The notes beneath the pieces were generated by a model that was not told the origin of the DNA, did no database searches, and saw nothing but the letters and a program-made list of their open reading frames with translations. The position numbers and the translations under genes are program-made. From the NCBI RefSeq assembly GCF_036884655.1, contig NC_088347.1:19345001-19409000 (forward strand): DNA of 64,000 nt, in the 5' to 3' direction. Of the stretch, positions 1 to 10,475 are shown piece after piece (position 1 is the stretch's first letter; every line of letters starts with the position of its first letter). The DNA is from Musa acuminata AAA Group. Its lineage: Eukaryota; Streptophyta; Magnoliopsida; Zingiberales; Musaceae.

Positions 1-545
1 ACTCATTCAAGTCCCACTTATCCTTATTTGTATTATAGTGAATATTGAATGGGCCAAACTGAGAAGGAAGAGAATTGAGAATAAATTGCACGAGGAAAGA
101 TTCATCAACATTCATGCCTAATGTTTTAAGTTTTGCAGCTTTGTCAGCCATATTGAGGATATGATCCTGAATTCCTCGAGTACCATCATACTGAGCTGTA
201 GTCAGTTCTTTCATCAATGTGCCAGCCAATGACTTATCAGCAGATTTAAATCTGTCTTCAATAACCTTTAAATATTCCTTTGCGCTAGTTACAATCGGTA
301 ATGAAGTCTTTATGTTATTTGCAATTGTCATTCTTATGAACATTAAACTAAGCCTATCAGATCTTTCCCAAGCCTTCATTTCATTAACTTGTTCTACAGT
401 ACTTTCATCAGTCAAGTCTGCAGGCTTTTCAACAAGTAATGCTAGATCAAGATCTAACACACCCAGTGTAAATTGCACATACTCTAACCATTCTGAATAA
501 TTTGATCCAGAAAGTACAGGGACACTTGAAGCATATGAATGTATA
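1..545 (-). mobile_element. Ty1-copia gag fragment, open at the left edge
   Basis: Read on the minus strand, this stretch is one open frame with the features of copia-type gag (UBN2 family). An N-terminal VPVLSGSNYSEW motif is followed by VLDLDLALL, KAWERSDRLSLMF and SLAGTLMKELTT, then FLVQFILNSLP close to the left edge. Gag forms the virus-like particle that packages the element RNA. The frame has no stop inside the window but leaves it at base 1, so protease, integrase and reverse transcriptase cannot be judged. The start is unclear: no in-frame ATG was found just upstream, and a TTTTGCAG acceptor-like site lies near base 560. The matching primer-binding site and LTR lie at 2,564-2,981. Confidence 0.8.
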
Positions 546-1105
546 TGCGGAAGTACCACTGCAAAAGATATATAACAACATTAATGCTTTGAGTTTGTCA
601 AAAATTGATGAACTATTGATATCATATATATTACACCTTTGGGTGAAATATTGACATATCTAGTGTTCACTCAAGAATATTTTTGGAGGACTGATACCAT
701 CCTTGAGGAATAGGTATTGTTACCTTTGGGTATACAACCCTAAACTGCAAGGATATCTAAAATAGTATCATCCTACCCCATCATATAATTATTTGAATTA
801 GATTCTCCTTTGGGATTATCTAAATCTCATAATTATATGTGTCATTATGAATATTATTTCTTTAATATCATTTAGGACTAATTCTTTAATATTATTTTAT
901 AAGTCATTAGTCTAGGTCACTTTGGTGGCTACAAGACTAATGCCATGATATAAAATAAAAATGTCCTATAAATGATAAAACTTTTATTGTAATTCATATC
1001 ACAAAAGTCTATCATCCTAGGCCACTTTGGCAGCTACTAGTCAGATAAAACTTAAGGAAATAAATTACAAATAATATTCATCAATATTTCTTTAATTTTG
1101 CTAAG

Positions 1106-1345
1106 CAGTTCAATAATAAAATAATAATAATAATTATTGAACATTTATGTAAAAGCAGTTCAATAATAAATAACCATAACAATTACTGAACATTAATGCA
1201 AAGCAATTCAATAATAAATAACAATAATAATTATTAAAATTTAATGCAAAACAATTCAATAATAAATAATCATAATAATTATTGAATAATAATGCAAAAC
1301 AGTTCAATAATAAATAACCATAATAATTATTGAACATTAATAAAA
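1106..1345. repeat. 48-bp AT-rich minisatellite, five copies
   Basis: A motif beginning CAGTTCAATAATAAA (or CAATTC...) recurs at 1,106, 1,156, 1,204, 1,252 and 1,300, so the first unit is 50 bp and the rest are 48 bp. Because 48 is a multiple of three, a periodic open frame appears on the minus strand; it is treated as a by-product of the repeat. Confidence 0.85.
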
Positions 1346-1890
1346 CTCATATGATAATTTCAAGCATATACATGTGAATAAATAAATAAAAATTCCAAAA
1401 ACAATAATTGGATTTTAATTTTATTTACCACATATATAATGAATAATTCATATGAGAAAACCATAAAATAAACCATAATTTATAGTTTTTTTTTAACAAA
1501 ATTAAATCCAATCAAATAATAAAAAAATATAATCATGATTAAAATTAATCATAATTATAATAAATGATATTTATCAATTTTATAATTGAGAATTTAACCT
1601 AAATTTCTCAATTTCATAATGATAAAAAAAACGGAAATATTTGATAAGATATAAATCGAAAATATGCGAATGGCAGAACTGTAATTTGGCAGAAATTAGA
1701 CCCGAGGGCAAAACCATAAATATGTTGACAGAACATAAACTGTAATTACGATATTTGCAAAGGGTAAAACTGTAATTTTCAAAACCCTAGCCTCGATGGT
1801 AAAAACGTAAATATGCCAAAACCCTAATCTGCCATCGCCGCCGCCGCCGCCTGCGCGAGCGGCGCTGCCGCTGCTGCCTGCGGCCTGGCC

Positions 1891-2012
1891 GCCTGTACGC
1901 GGCTGCGGGTTGCCGCCTGTGCGCGGCTGCCGCCTGTACGCGGCTGCGGGCTACCGCCTGTGCGCGGCTGCCGCCTGTACGCGGCTGCGGGCTACCGCCT
2001 GTGCGCGGCTGC
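1891..2012. repeat. 41-bp GC-rich tandem repeat, three copies
   Basis: GCCTGTACGCGGCTGCGGG recurs at 1,891, 1,932 and 1,973 with an exact 41-bp period, inside a GC block that contrasts sharply with its AT-rich surroundings. Confidence 0.75.
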
Positions 2013-2249
2013 CAGCGGTAGATCTAGCCTGTGCGCGGCCACTGCCGTCACGGCGCTGACGCCGCGGGGCTGCTACTGCTCATGCGCGGCCGGTGCAGCT
2101 GCGGCGGTTCCTACCCGCGGGTGGCTGCTGCCAGCACGCGGCCGCCGCCTGTGCACGGCCAACTCACGCATGGCCGCCACCTGGGCTGTCTGCCTGCGTG
2201 CGGCCGACCGTCGCATGGACGGATTCTGGCCGTGTGCGACCGGGGTTCT

Positions 2250-2430
2250 GTGATGCCGTCGCACGGACGGAGTTCTGTTATGTGATGTCGTCGCACGGAC
2301 GGAGTTCTGTGATGCCGTCGCACGGACGGAGTTCTGTGATGCCGTCGTACGGACGGAGTTCTGTTCTGTGATGCCGTCACGTGGACGAGTTCTGTAATGT
2401 CGTCACGTGGACGAGTTCTGTAATGTCGTC
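2250..2430. repeat. 27-bp GTCGCACGGACGGAGTTCTG-type tandem motif
   Basis: About six to seven copies of a roughly 27-bp motif (cgtcgcacggacggagttct, later cgtcacgtggacgagttctg) run in tandem, with small length changes between copies. Confidence 0.75.
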
Positions 2431-2563
2431 ACGCTACTCGGCGTAACCGCAGATTTGCAGCGAGGTCGACGGCGACCATTACTGCTTAGCAATTCTTGGA
2501 AGACAAAGGTAATTATGCATCGTAAATTAATTTACAGATCTAATGCATGATTTCAAAAATCGG

Positions 2564-2575
2564 GCTCTGATACCA
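2564..2575 (-). other. Primer-binding site of the left copia element
   Basis: The minus strand reads TGGTATCAGAGC, complementary to the 3' end of initiator methionine tRNA, two bases from the LTR end. It is the standard plant copia primer site and sets the element's direction as minus. Confidence 0.85.
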
Positions 2576-2577
2576 AT

Positions 2578-2981
2578 TGTAAGCATAAAAATCTGTAATT
2601 ATGCTAAGTCAATAATGCGGAATTAACCTATATGCCAGGATTTGAAATCAATACATAGATCAAATTATACGATGCGTACCTTTTGAAGCCATCCGTTCAG
2701 AGATCTTGTTTGATCTGCTCAGCACCGTGATCCAAGATTGCTGCAGGCTCATATTGATGGATTTGGGGAGAGGGTTTTGGGGAGAGAGTCGAAGAGAATA
2801 ACTGAATTCCTCAACGGATAGATGCGACGTTATAACACACTAACCACACTAGAGATCGAAGATTTCCTCCCATCAAGGATATCTCCGAGGAATCGTTCTG
2901 GACTTAGTCTTGACTAAAATATCGCAACGGAACCCAATTCTATTATATATCTTATTCAATAAAAGGCCACATATTCTAACA
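2578..2981 (-). mobile_element. 5' LTR of the left copia element
   Basis: This 404-bp block starts TGTAAG and ends TCTAACA on the plus strand, so on the minus strand it runs TGTTAG...CTTACA with near-matching inverted ends. A TATATAA box lies near its minus-strand start. The edge at 2,578 is fixed by the primer-binding site; the edge at 2,981 is inferred from the TG...CA rule. The partner 3' LTR is outside the window. Confidence 0.65.
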
Positions 2982-3196
2982 CCTTAATCCTATATTATAT
3001 ATGGTTCTACTCTAATTACTATTTCTCTCATCTATAAAAGAAAATTTCTCTTAGGAACAAAACATTAGTTATTAAAATTATAGGTCTACTATTAATCTTG
3101 TAGTCTTTAATCAATCACTTATAACAATATAATTCTTCTTATAAATCCACATTGTGATACGACAATAAATTTTTGTACGTATAATAGACATAGCTA

Positions 3197-3630
3197 TTGT
3201 CTCAAAATCCGATACGTACCTCTCTCATCGGGCTTGCGACGACGAGAACGAGGGGGAGTTCACTCCTCAATCGAATCAATAATGCCATACTCCTTCAGGG
3301 ATCTCTAGATACTAACCAGTCACAAGGACAAAGCTCAGGTGATGGCGGCACCGGCGTTGCCTTGGGGCGCATTCTAGGAAGAAAGCGACGATAGAGACGA
3401 TGCCTAGTTGAAGATCGAGGAGAGTTTGAGCTGTTGGGTCTGCCGGGAAGACTTGGAGATCAGCGCAGAGGCCCGAGAGATGCCCTGCAAGCATAAATTC
3501 CATGTCGGGTGTAGCTCGTGCCCGGTTTTTCTGCAGGTTTCAGATGCCTACAGAGGAACCAAAGAGCTCGAGTACAGCGGCAGTGGTGAAGGGGTGGAGG
3601 GGTTCATGGTGGGAGTGCTGATGGCAGCAA
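3197..3630 (+). pseudogene. Broken RING-H2 E3 ubiquitin ligase fragment
   Basis: Pieces resemble the C-terminal half of plant RING-H2 ligases related to RNF126/SIRP1. SSGDGGTGVALG is followed, in another frame, by ARKKATIETMPS, then KIEESLSCWVC and AREMPCKHKFH, then after another frame change FQMPTEEPKSSS. The gene is damaged in at least three ways: a frameshift before the RING, a missing stretch between the HVGC and SSCPV parts of the RING (losing zinc ligands and the usual PW-type core), and a frameshift after SSCPV. It starts about 215 bp from the copia LTR. It is not expected to make a working ligase; it may be a captured or degraded gene copy. Confidence 0.65.
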
Positions 3631-3699
3631 GTATCCTATTATATATATATCCTGCAAAAATGACTTTCTTATTTAGTTGATAAAGATTTTAATAATTTC

Positions 3700-4845
3700 T
3701 CGTAAGATGTTTTAAGTCCCAATCTCATCTTAATTTTTTCTCTCAAAAAAAAATTAATAATAATAACTTGTTTCATTGAGATATATCTTAAATGGACAAA
3801 CAATAAGAGAGGGGAATTAATGGAATGGTTAGACATTGGCTGATTCATTGCAACACATTTAGATAGAATAATAAAGCCCTCCGTTTGACATTAGACATTT
3901 AGATAGAATAATAAAGCCCTCCGTTTGACATTAGTTTCTACAACACAATGACTAACTGCAAAATTTTAGATCGTAATAAAAGAGCTGAAATTTATGTAGC
4001 AGCTTTAAGCATTGTCAATCACATTCAGCAACACACTAAGAGAGTAAATTATTAACTGATAAAAGAGAAGTGTGAAATCTTTTAAATGCACACAAGAGAA
4101 GAATGTTACAATTTTCCAGCATATTCTCAGGAAGAATGTTGGCTAGTGAACTATTATTGGTTTAATCAACAACTAGTATTTTCTCCATTGAGACATGTCA
4201 ACCTTTAGATCTCATAGTAATTTAGTTATATACTTACAGCCATAGACATATTGACTGGATACAGCCATGACAGCACAAAAGAAAGTAATGGCCATGAGAA
4301 AGAGATTTAATGTTGTCAATTCCTAGTCTGAACCTTACTGTAGTCAAGAAGAAAAGAGGAAAGGCAAAAGTGAACCAAAGGAAAAAAATAAAAATCAACT
4401 AGCAAAAGCAGATATGAGCATGATAGACGGGTAGAGGAAACGATTCTGGGAACTCATAAGATTACCTGTCATTATAGAGAAACCTCATGTGAAAGCCATT
4501 AAAATTAAAGAACGGGCTTAACGAATTATATGGCTGTCATTACACCAACAAGACAAAAATATAACAAGATGTCAAAATAGAAGACCTTCCAAAACAAAAC
4601 AAAAAACAAAAATTAATAACTTCCTCCTTAATGTGTATGTGAACTCCAAACAAAAACAACAAAATTCTAAAAATCACTTTCCTTAAGAAAAATAACCCAT
4701 AATTTTAATAAGAAATCATATTCATAAGGCGAAAACCACAAAATTAAAATAGGAGACTTAGTAGTTTGCAAAACTGACCCACGATAGGATTTAGATGCTA
4801 CAATAAAATTGCAGCCAAGAAAATTTTCCAGCCATCGAAACATAA
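3700..4845. other. Intergenic, including pyruvate kinase 3' flank
   Basis: AT-rich sequence with no recognisable gene apart from a 40-bp tandem duplication at 3,855-3,934. The part nearest 4,846 should include the 3' untranslated region of the minus-strand pyruvate kinase gene. Confidence 0.5.
3855..3934. repeat. Perfect 40-bp tandem duplication
   Basis: The 40-bp unit starting ACATTTAGATAG and ending TTTGACATTAG occurs twice head to tail (3,855-3,894 and 3,895-3,934) with no mismatch seen, suggesting a recent duplication or an assembly effect. Confidence 0.85.
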
Positions 4846-7800
4846 TCACTGAACCGTTAAGATCTTAATTACGGACGCAGCTCCAACTCGATGCAATACC
4901 ACAACTGATTCTCCAGATTTGCATAGGCCTGTGGCTTTCACATGCTGAAGAGCAAAATCGATAGCTTCATCAGTGGCCTCGGTGTCTGAAGACTTTGCAG
5001 TTGCACAGCTCAATACCGGAATCAATCCTCTGAATATAAGGCTGTGCCTTGCGGGAGCCTCGTCACTGCAGAACCAATCGAACGAGTCTGTCTTCAACTC
5101 CGGAACCACCACTGAAATTATTGGCATTGCGGGCCTGTATTTTGCTACTAGTTTTGCAGTGCTTCCTCCTCTGGTCAGAACCAATATGAGAGATGCCTTA
5201 GCAGAGTTGGCAGTTCGCACAGCTGATGATGCAAGACTCTCTATTGGGCTCATAGGAACTGGTGCTGCTGCTATGATTCCTTTAAAAACAGCCCCATAAT
5301 CCAAATAGGACTCTGCTTCCAAGCAGATCTTAGCCATTGTTTGAACCGCTAGCTCAGGGTAAGCACCTGCAGCTGTTTCACCACTGAGCATCACACAGTC
5401 AGTGCCATCAAGAACTGCATTAGCAACATCGGTTGCTTCTGCTCGAGTGGGACGAGGAGATTTGATCATCGATTCCAACATTTGAGTTGCTGTAACAACA
5501 GGTTTTCCTTTAATATTGCACTTGAAAATCATCACCTTTTGTGCATAAAATATCTTTTCAATAGGAATTTCCATTCCCAAATCACCCCGTGCAACCATGA
5601 AAGCATCCGAATTTGCAAGAATATCATCAAAGTTAGCCACCCCTTCTTGATTCTCAACCTGCAAGTTAACTACAGTTAAAATAAGGCTTTGAACTCTACA
5701 AAAACATAGATGAATTTAGACACGTCAAGAGACCTTGGACATCAGCATGATTGACTTGGCATGTTCTCCAAGAACTTTTCTGACCTCCACAAGATCAGAA
5801 CCTTTGCGTACAAACGACAGAGCTATCATGTCAATTTTGTTTGGGACACCCCATTTCAGGATATCCTCCTCGTCCTTCTCTGTTAGCGTAGGAAGATCCA
5901 CAATAACACCTGGAAGGTTGACATTTTTTCTCTCACCAAGGATTGAAGAATTCTCACAGCGACAGCGAACCAGCCCTGACTCCTTATCACAAGAAAGCAC
6001 CGTGAATGTAATAGTCCCATCAGCACATAAAATGACACTGCCTGGCTTCAAATCCTCTGCTATCTTTTTGTAGCTCATGGATATCATGTCTTCATTACCA
6101 TTTATGCTGTAATCAGTAGTGATAGTGATTTCTTGACCCTTTTTTAGATGGACAGGCTTGCCATCTTTCAAAAACCCAGTCCGGATCTCTGGACCCTGTG
6201 AATGCCACAAAAGATGTCAAGACAATAATTCAATTTCACATTTGCACAAGGATTGAATGTATAATAAACAAACAAAATTTCATGTACAGATCATTAACAA
6301 ATGATGGAGTCTTTGTAAGCTATTTCATGGAACACACTCAAATTGGTTCCTAATTGCATTACAAAAGAAGGTTAATACATAGATTCTTGACAAGTAGAGA
6401 TTTGCTCAATAAACTACACTTTCCTGTTTCACATCAGTTTGACAAATTCTATTTCATTAAGTCACCAAAGTTCTTGTTTCCGTTGCTGCCAATTTCTATC
6501 TATTTCACATAAAGCCGTACTCAAGCATCCCAACTTATGTAACCCAGAGTCACAGACAATGCTGCTTAAATTAGTCATTCTTAAGACAAGAAAGCCACAA
6601 AAAAGATGTAGGTTATGGTCCCTAGGATGCGTAGAGCAGTAAAGTATATGTTTTTCCTATCTTAATCTACATGCTGAAATATGACATCTGTAAGAACCAC
6701 GGCATGACTTAGAAAGACGATAAAAAAATCTGAATTAGGTGCATATATCAACTTTAATAAGATCAAAGAAAGTTCTAAAATTTGTCATATGTTAGAACAT
6801 GAAAATAATAGCAAGGGAGGATAATAGCATAAATCAGTTCCTTTCTGCATGTATTTACAACCAATATACAAGTCACTAAGTCAGATGACGAACCCTAATC
6901 TTATGATAAGATTGCTCATTGCAACGAAGTTACAAGGATCGAGTTATTAAGATAGCCTCTCCTTTTACCAGGGCAGGGACAGACATATTGTCCCTCTTCA
7001 AACCACATGTTAGTGGAAGCTTCAAGCACTGGGCTGCCATTTTTAGACGGGTGATTATTGCTTGAACTTAATTGATTTGATCTAGTTGGAAAAGAAAAGA
7101 TCGTCTATACAGAAATATAGATGCACGATAGATGTACATAGGATGCCTCATTGTCCCTTCTTTCATTAGCTTCAGCATAAAAAGGGCTCGCAAACTATAG
7201 CTAAAGTATGAATATCTAATCAATGCCGAAAGTGCAGCAGAAATTAATACGTCACAGACAAAGACACGAGTTCAAAATGAATAAATAGCTCGAAAAATCA
7301 TCAGAAGATATGATCTAAATATATCAATATTCAATCAAAATTAATCCATTTGGTCTCAAATTCTTGATCGTTGATCAAAAGGCCAACCATAGATAAACCT
7401 TAGACATCCATTAAGAACCAGATGAATCAATTTCATGTGAGAATTAGTAACTGCACTAGCACGAAGTATAAGAGGCACACGTGAACTACAGCTGAACTTT
7501 TACCAATTTAATATGTTAGGTTGGCATGAAAGTAAAAACAGCAATTCTTCAATAAACATTTATCATCACCGGATAATAGAAATGATGAACGAATTTTCAG
7601 TAATAGCAGATTGCAAGTGAGTGCAAATAGACCGGAACAAATATATAATTCTATACTTAATATTAAATAAAGAGAAAGAACGATCTGAGGAACTAAACAT
7701 CAGAATGAATTGAAAATTGGAGGGCCATAATTCCGATCGAGAACCCAATATCAGATATGGTAAATGACTATAACCCCAAAAGATGAGATCTTGACGTTAT

Positions 7801-8190
7801 GATTCCATATCAAGCGTTCAAAAATGCTTAAACGAGAAATCACGTTAAGAAAGTAAACGACAAAACACATCAAAAGCGATCACTCCCGTAAAGTGCCAAA
7901 CGACAAGACGGGATCCCAAGAAAGACAAATCATGAGTAAAAAAAAAACAACCGACGAGGAGGGACCTTTGTGTCGAGCATGACGGCGCAGAGGATCCCGG
8001 TGTTCTCCATGGCGGTGCGGAGGTTGTCTAGGGTTTCCTGGTGGTAGGCGTGAGATCCGTGGGAGAAGTTGAACCTTGCGACGTTCATTCCCGCCCTCAG
8101 GAGCCGCTCGATCATCTCCACGGACCTCGACGCTGGGCCCAAGGTGCAAACGATCTTCGTCTTCGGTCTCCTCGTCGACACCTCCGCCAT
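4846..8190 (-). CDS. Cytosolic pyruvate kinase
   Basis: Converts phosphoenolpyruvate and ADP to pyruvate and ATP, the last step of glycolysis, in the cytosol. Coding exons are 8190-7966, 6195-5734 and 5658-4846, giving 499 residues, close to the roughly 510 usual for plant cytosolic forms. The ATG at 8190 follows an in-frame TAG and leads straight into RRPKTKIVCTLGPASRSV, so there is no plastid transit peptide. Other family blocks seen are GMNVARFNFSHG, GPEIRTGF, the signature MLMSKVENQEG with catalytic lysine 229, FMVARGDLGMEIP and ATQMLESMIKSPRPTRAE. The 75-bp second intron falls directly after that lysine; the first intron is 1,770 bp. The protein ends VIKILTVQ. No disabling change was seen. 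Identity as a pyruvate kinase is secure; the exact isoform is not. Confidence 0.95.
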
Positions 8191-8375
8191 GTCGCACAAG
8201 GCCCTCTACCGATCGAAGCCTACGATCGAGGAGGAGATGGCGCAGGGCTCGGAACGAAAGAATCGAACGTTATGGGATCGACCCGGGGGGTGGGGAGGAA
8301 GGCGCAGTCTACGAACTGGAAAGAAACCGACGGCGAGAGGCAAAAGGCAGGAAAAGTTTGCGTTGCGGCTTCTCG

Positions 8376-8384
8376 CTATTTAAA
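8376..8384 (-). promoter_or_regulatory. Likely TATA box of pyruvate kinase
   Basis: TTTAAATAG on the minus strand lies about 190 bp upstream of the ATG in otherwise GC-rich promoter DNA. Transcription would start near 8,350. Inferred from position only. Confidence 0.4.
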
Positions 8385-8399
8385 GGCAGGCACGCGTTA

Positions 8400-10475
8400 T
8401 TCTTCTCCTGCGGAGAAGAATAAGTTCGTTGCGTGGTTCGCCCTGGTTGGCGTAGAAAGCCGAATGATGGGACGGGGAGAAAATTACTTGTTCTTTATTT
8501 TCAAAGAAAAAATAAAAAGATATGAATCAAATATCTTTTTTATAAAGGATAAATGATAAAGAGGAGAATTTTCTTATCAATGACGAAAATCCTTACCAAC
8601 TAAAAAATATTTATGGATGAACATAAACCATAACCATGCTCCTGTTTTAATTGTCAAAAATACTTCATTAACTTTTTAATTTATTTAGATGGACGAGTAA
8701 GCTAATTAATATTGGTTGTCTATTTCCTTGGGTTCACCAAATTCTGTCCGCTAGTAAAGATAGATAGATTAAAAAAAATCAAAAACACTGAAAGAAAGAA
8801 AATATTATTGAAAACAAAATATAATATCACCGAATAAGTCCGGTGTTTTGACAGATTTATGTAAAAAAAAAAATTAATATAAATTTTCATATTAGCATAA
8901 ATCAGCTAGAGAAGTTTAATCAAGAGAAAGTAAATGTGAACTCAATATTTTAAGAACGGAATTAAAGATATCTTCCTGCGACATTGAAAAACATGTCTTC
9001 AATGGGTGATTTTTTTTTTAATAAAAGGTAAATAATAAAAACAAGATTCAAGTCCAAAATCTATGAAAAACATTCTTAACTAAGTTAGCTGACATCACTC
9101 GTAATTTTATAAGCGAATCAACAACTATAAGATACACAGTAACACATGCATTTTTGTTTTACAAGTCGACGATCGCCTACGTCAGTTTTCCACCAAAGAT
9201 AACGCGTTTCTCTTCGAGCAAGGCGTACTCCTTTGGAGTGACGTCCATATAATCCAAGACGTGCTGCCGTGTATGTGAATCACAAAATGGAGCAGAAAGA
9301 AAATGCCTACGTGTCATGCGTCTAAGAATATTAAAAACCCATAATATCATATCACATTTATTATAACATTATATCATAAGGTCAAGTGCATCCTCTCCTA
9401 TGTTCAAATCTTATTATGCTTATAAAAAATTCCCATTAATTCAATCAATCCGAGGGAAGAGTGTAACATCTCATATCATTATATATATTATATATGATCT
9501 ATCGACTAAAGCTTTTTAGATGAAACGATATTGATAAAAAGAAAAAGAAAGAGAGAGAGAGAGAGAACCAAAACCTTCCAAAAAGTTTCTTCAAGGCTTG
9601 GACAGATGCTTCTTTTGAGGAAGACGAAGCTTATTCCAGGTATATGTCAGTAATCTAGGAAATAGTGGAGGGCACAATTTAGTGGAGCATATGGTGGAGA
9701 ACGAATGAACAAAGAGATGCAATGGGAATAAATGAAGCCATCTTTTCCTTATGGGTCGGTCACCCATGTGGATTGCTCCAAAGCATTAATCAAGAATAAT
9801 AATGTCCTCGATGCTCCTAATGAGGTGTCGTAGCTCGATAGGGGTATTTTGATCTAACACGCTAAAACAGAGGTGAGAGTCGTTAACTATCTCTGATTAA
9901 GGTGGTCGGTCAGATGGTGAAAGGATGTGTTTATCCTGGAAATGAACAACTCAAGAGTCTCACATCAGCAGAAGACCTAACAAGGAAAGGCAGTCATGCA
10001 AGGACCATATTCAAAGATCAAACCAGTTTAGTTTATGTATGCTTACAATCTCTCAATTTGTTTCCTTTGGGTCTCCCTGAGACTTGTTCTAAAAGTATTT
10101 CTTCAATGATAAGGTAAGGTTATCAAACTATAAAAGTAATACTTGGATAAACAAGACTCAGTACCTGAAATTACACCATTGAGTAGTAGTGGTTGGTGTC
10201 TGATCAATCAGCTGAATAAGAGTGCTGATTTCTCAAATAAATCAAGAGGTTTCCTCGTGACTTGGCCTAATTCTCAATCAGCAGTTCACATACGACACAT
10301 CATGAAGTGAGCCTAAGAACTCCAAAATAGTGGGAGATGGCTTCATGACATTCTCGAGTAAAATGTCCGCATCTTACTTCTCTGCAAGATTCTCTATATT
10401 TTCTCAGAAGAAAGGTTGTTTAAGAACCTGTTATGCGTGACTGGTACTTCATGTTCTTTCCAATTTGTGAAGAGA
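8400..10475. other. Intergenic between pyruvate kinase and glucosidase II beta
   Basis: AT-rich DNA without recognisable coding sequence. A short GA microsatellite sits at 9,550-9,567. The last few hundred bases before 10,476 should contain the 3' untranslated region of the glucosidase II beta gene. Confidence 0.5.

Larger units (their letters stand above)
546..2563 (-). other. Long untranslated leader of the left copia element
   Basis: About 2 kb separates the primer-binding site from gag. No gag, pol or recognisable host domain was found in it. It is two blocks of opposite composition: an AT-rich block at about 600-1,800 with a 48-bp minisatellite, and a GC-rich block at about 1,830-2,440 with 41-bp and 27-bp tandem motifs. 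Open frames in the GC block follow the repeat period and are not convincing proteins. A leader this long is unusual for copia elements, so acquired sequence is possible. Confidence 0.5.

Noticed and set aside
1134..1337. Minus-strand repetitive peptide with a 16-residue period
   Set aside because: Caused by the 48-bp minisatellite.
8041..8556. Plus-strand open frames over the pyruvate kinase first exon
   Set aside because: Antisense shadows of the GC-rich exon 1 and promoter; no domain.
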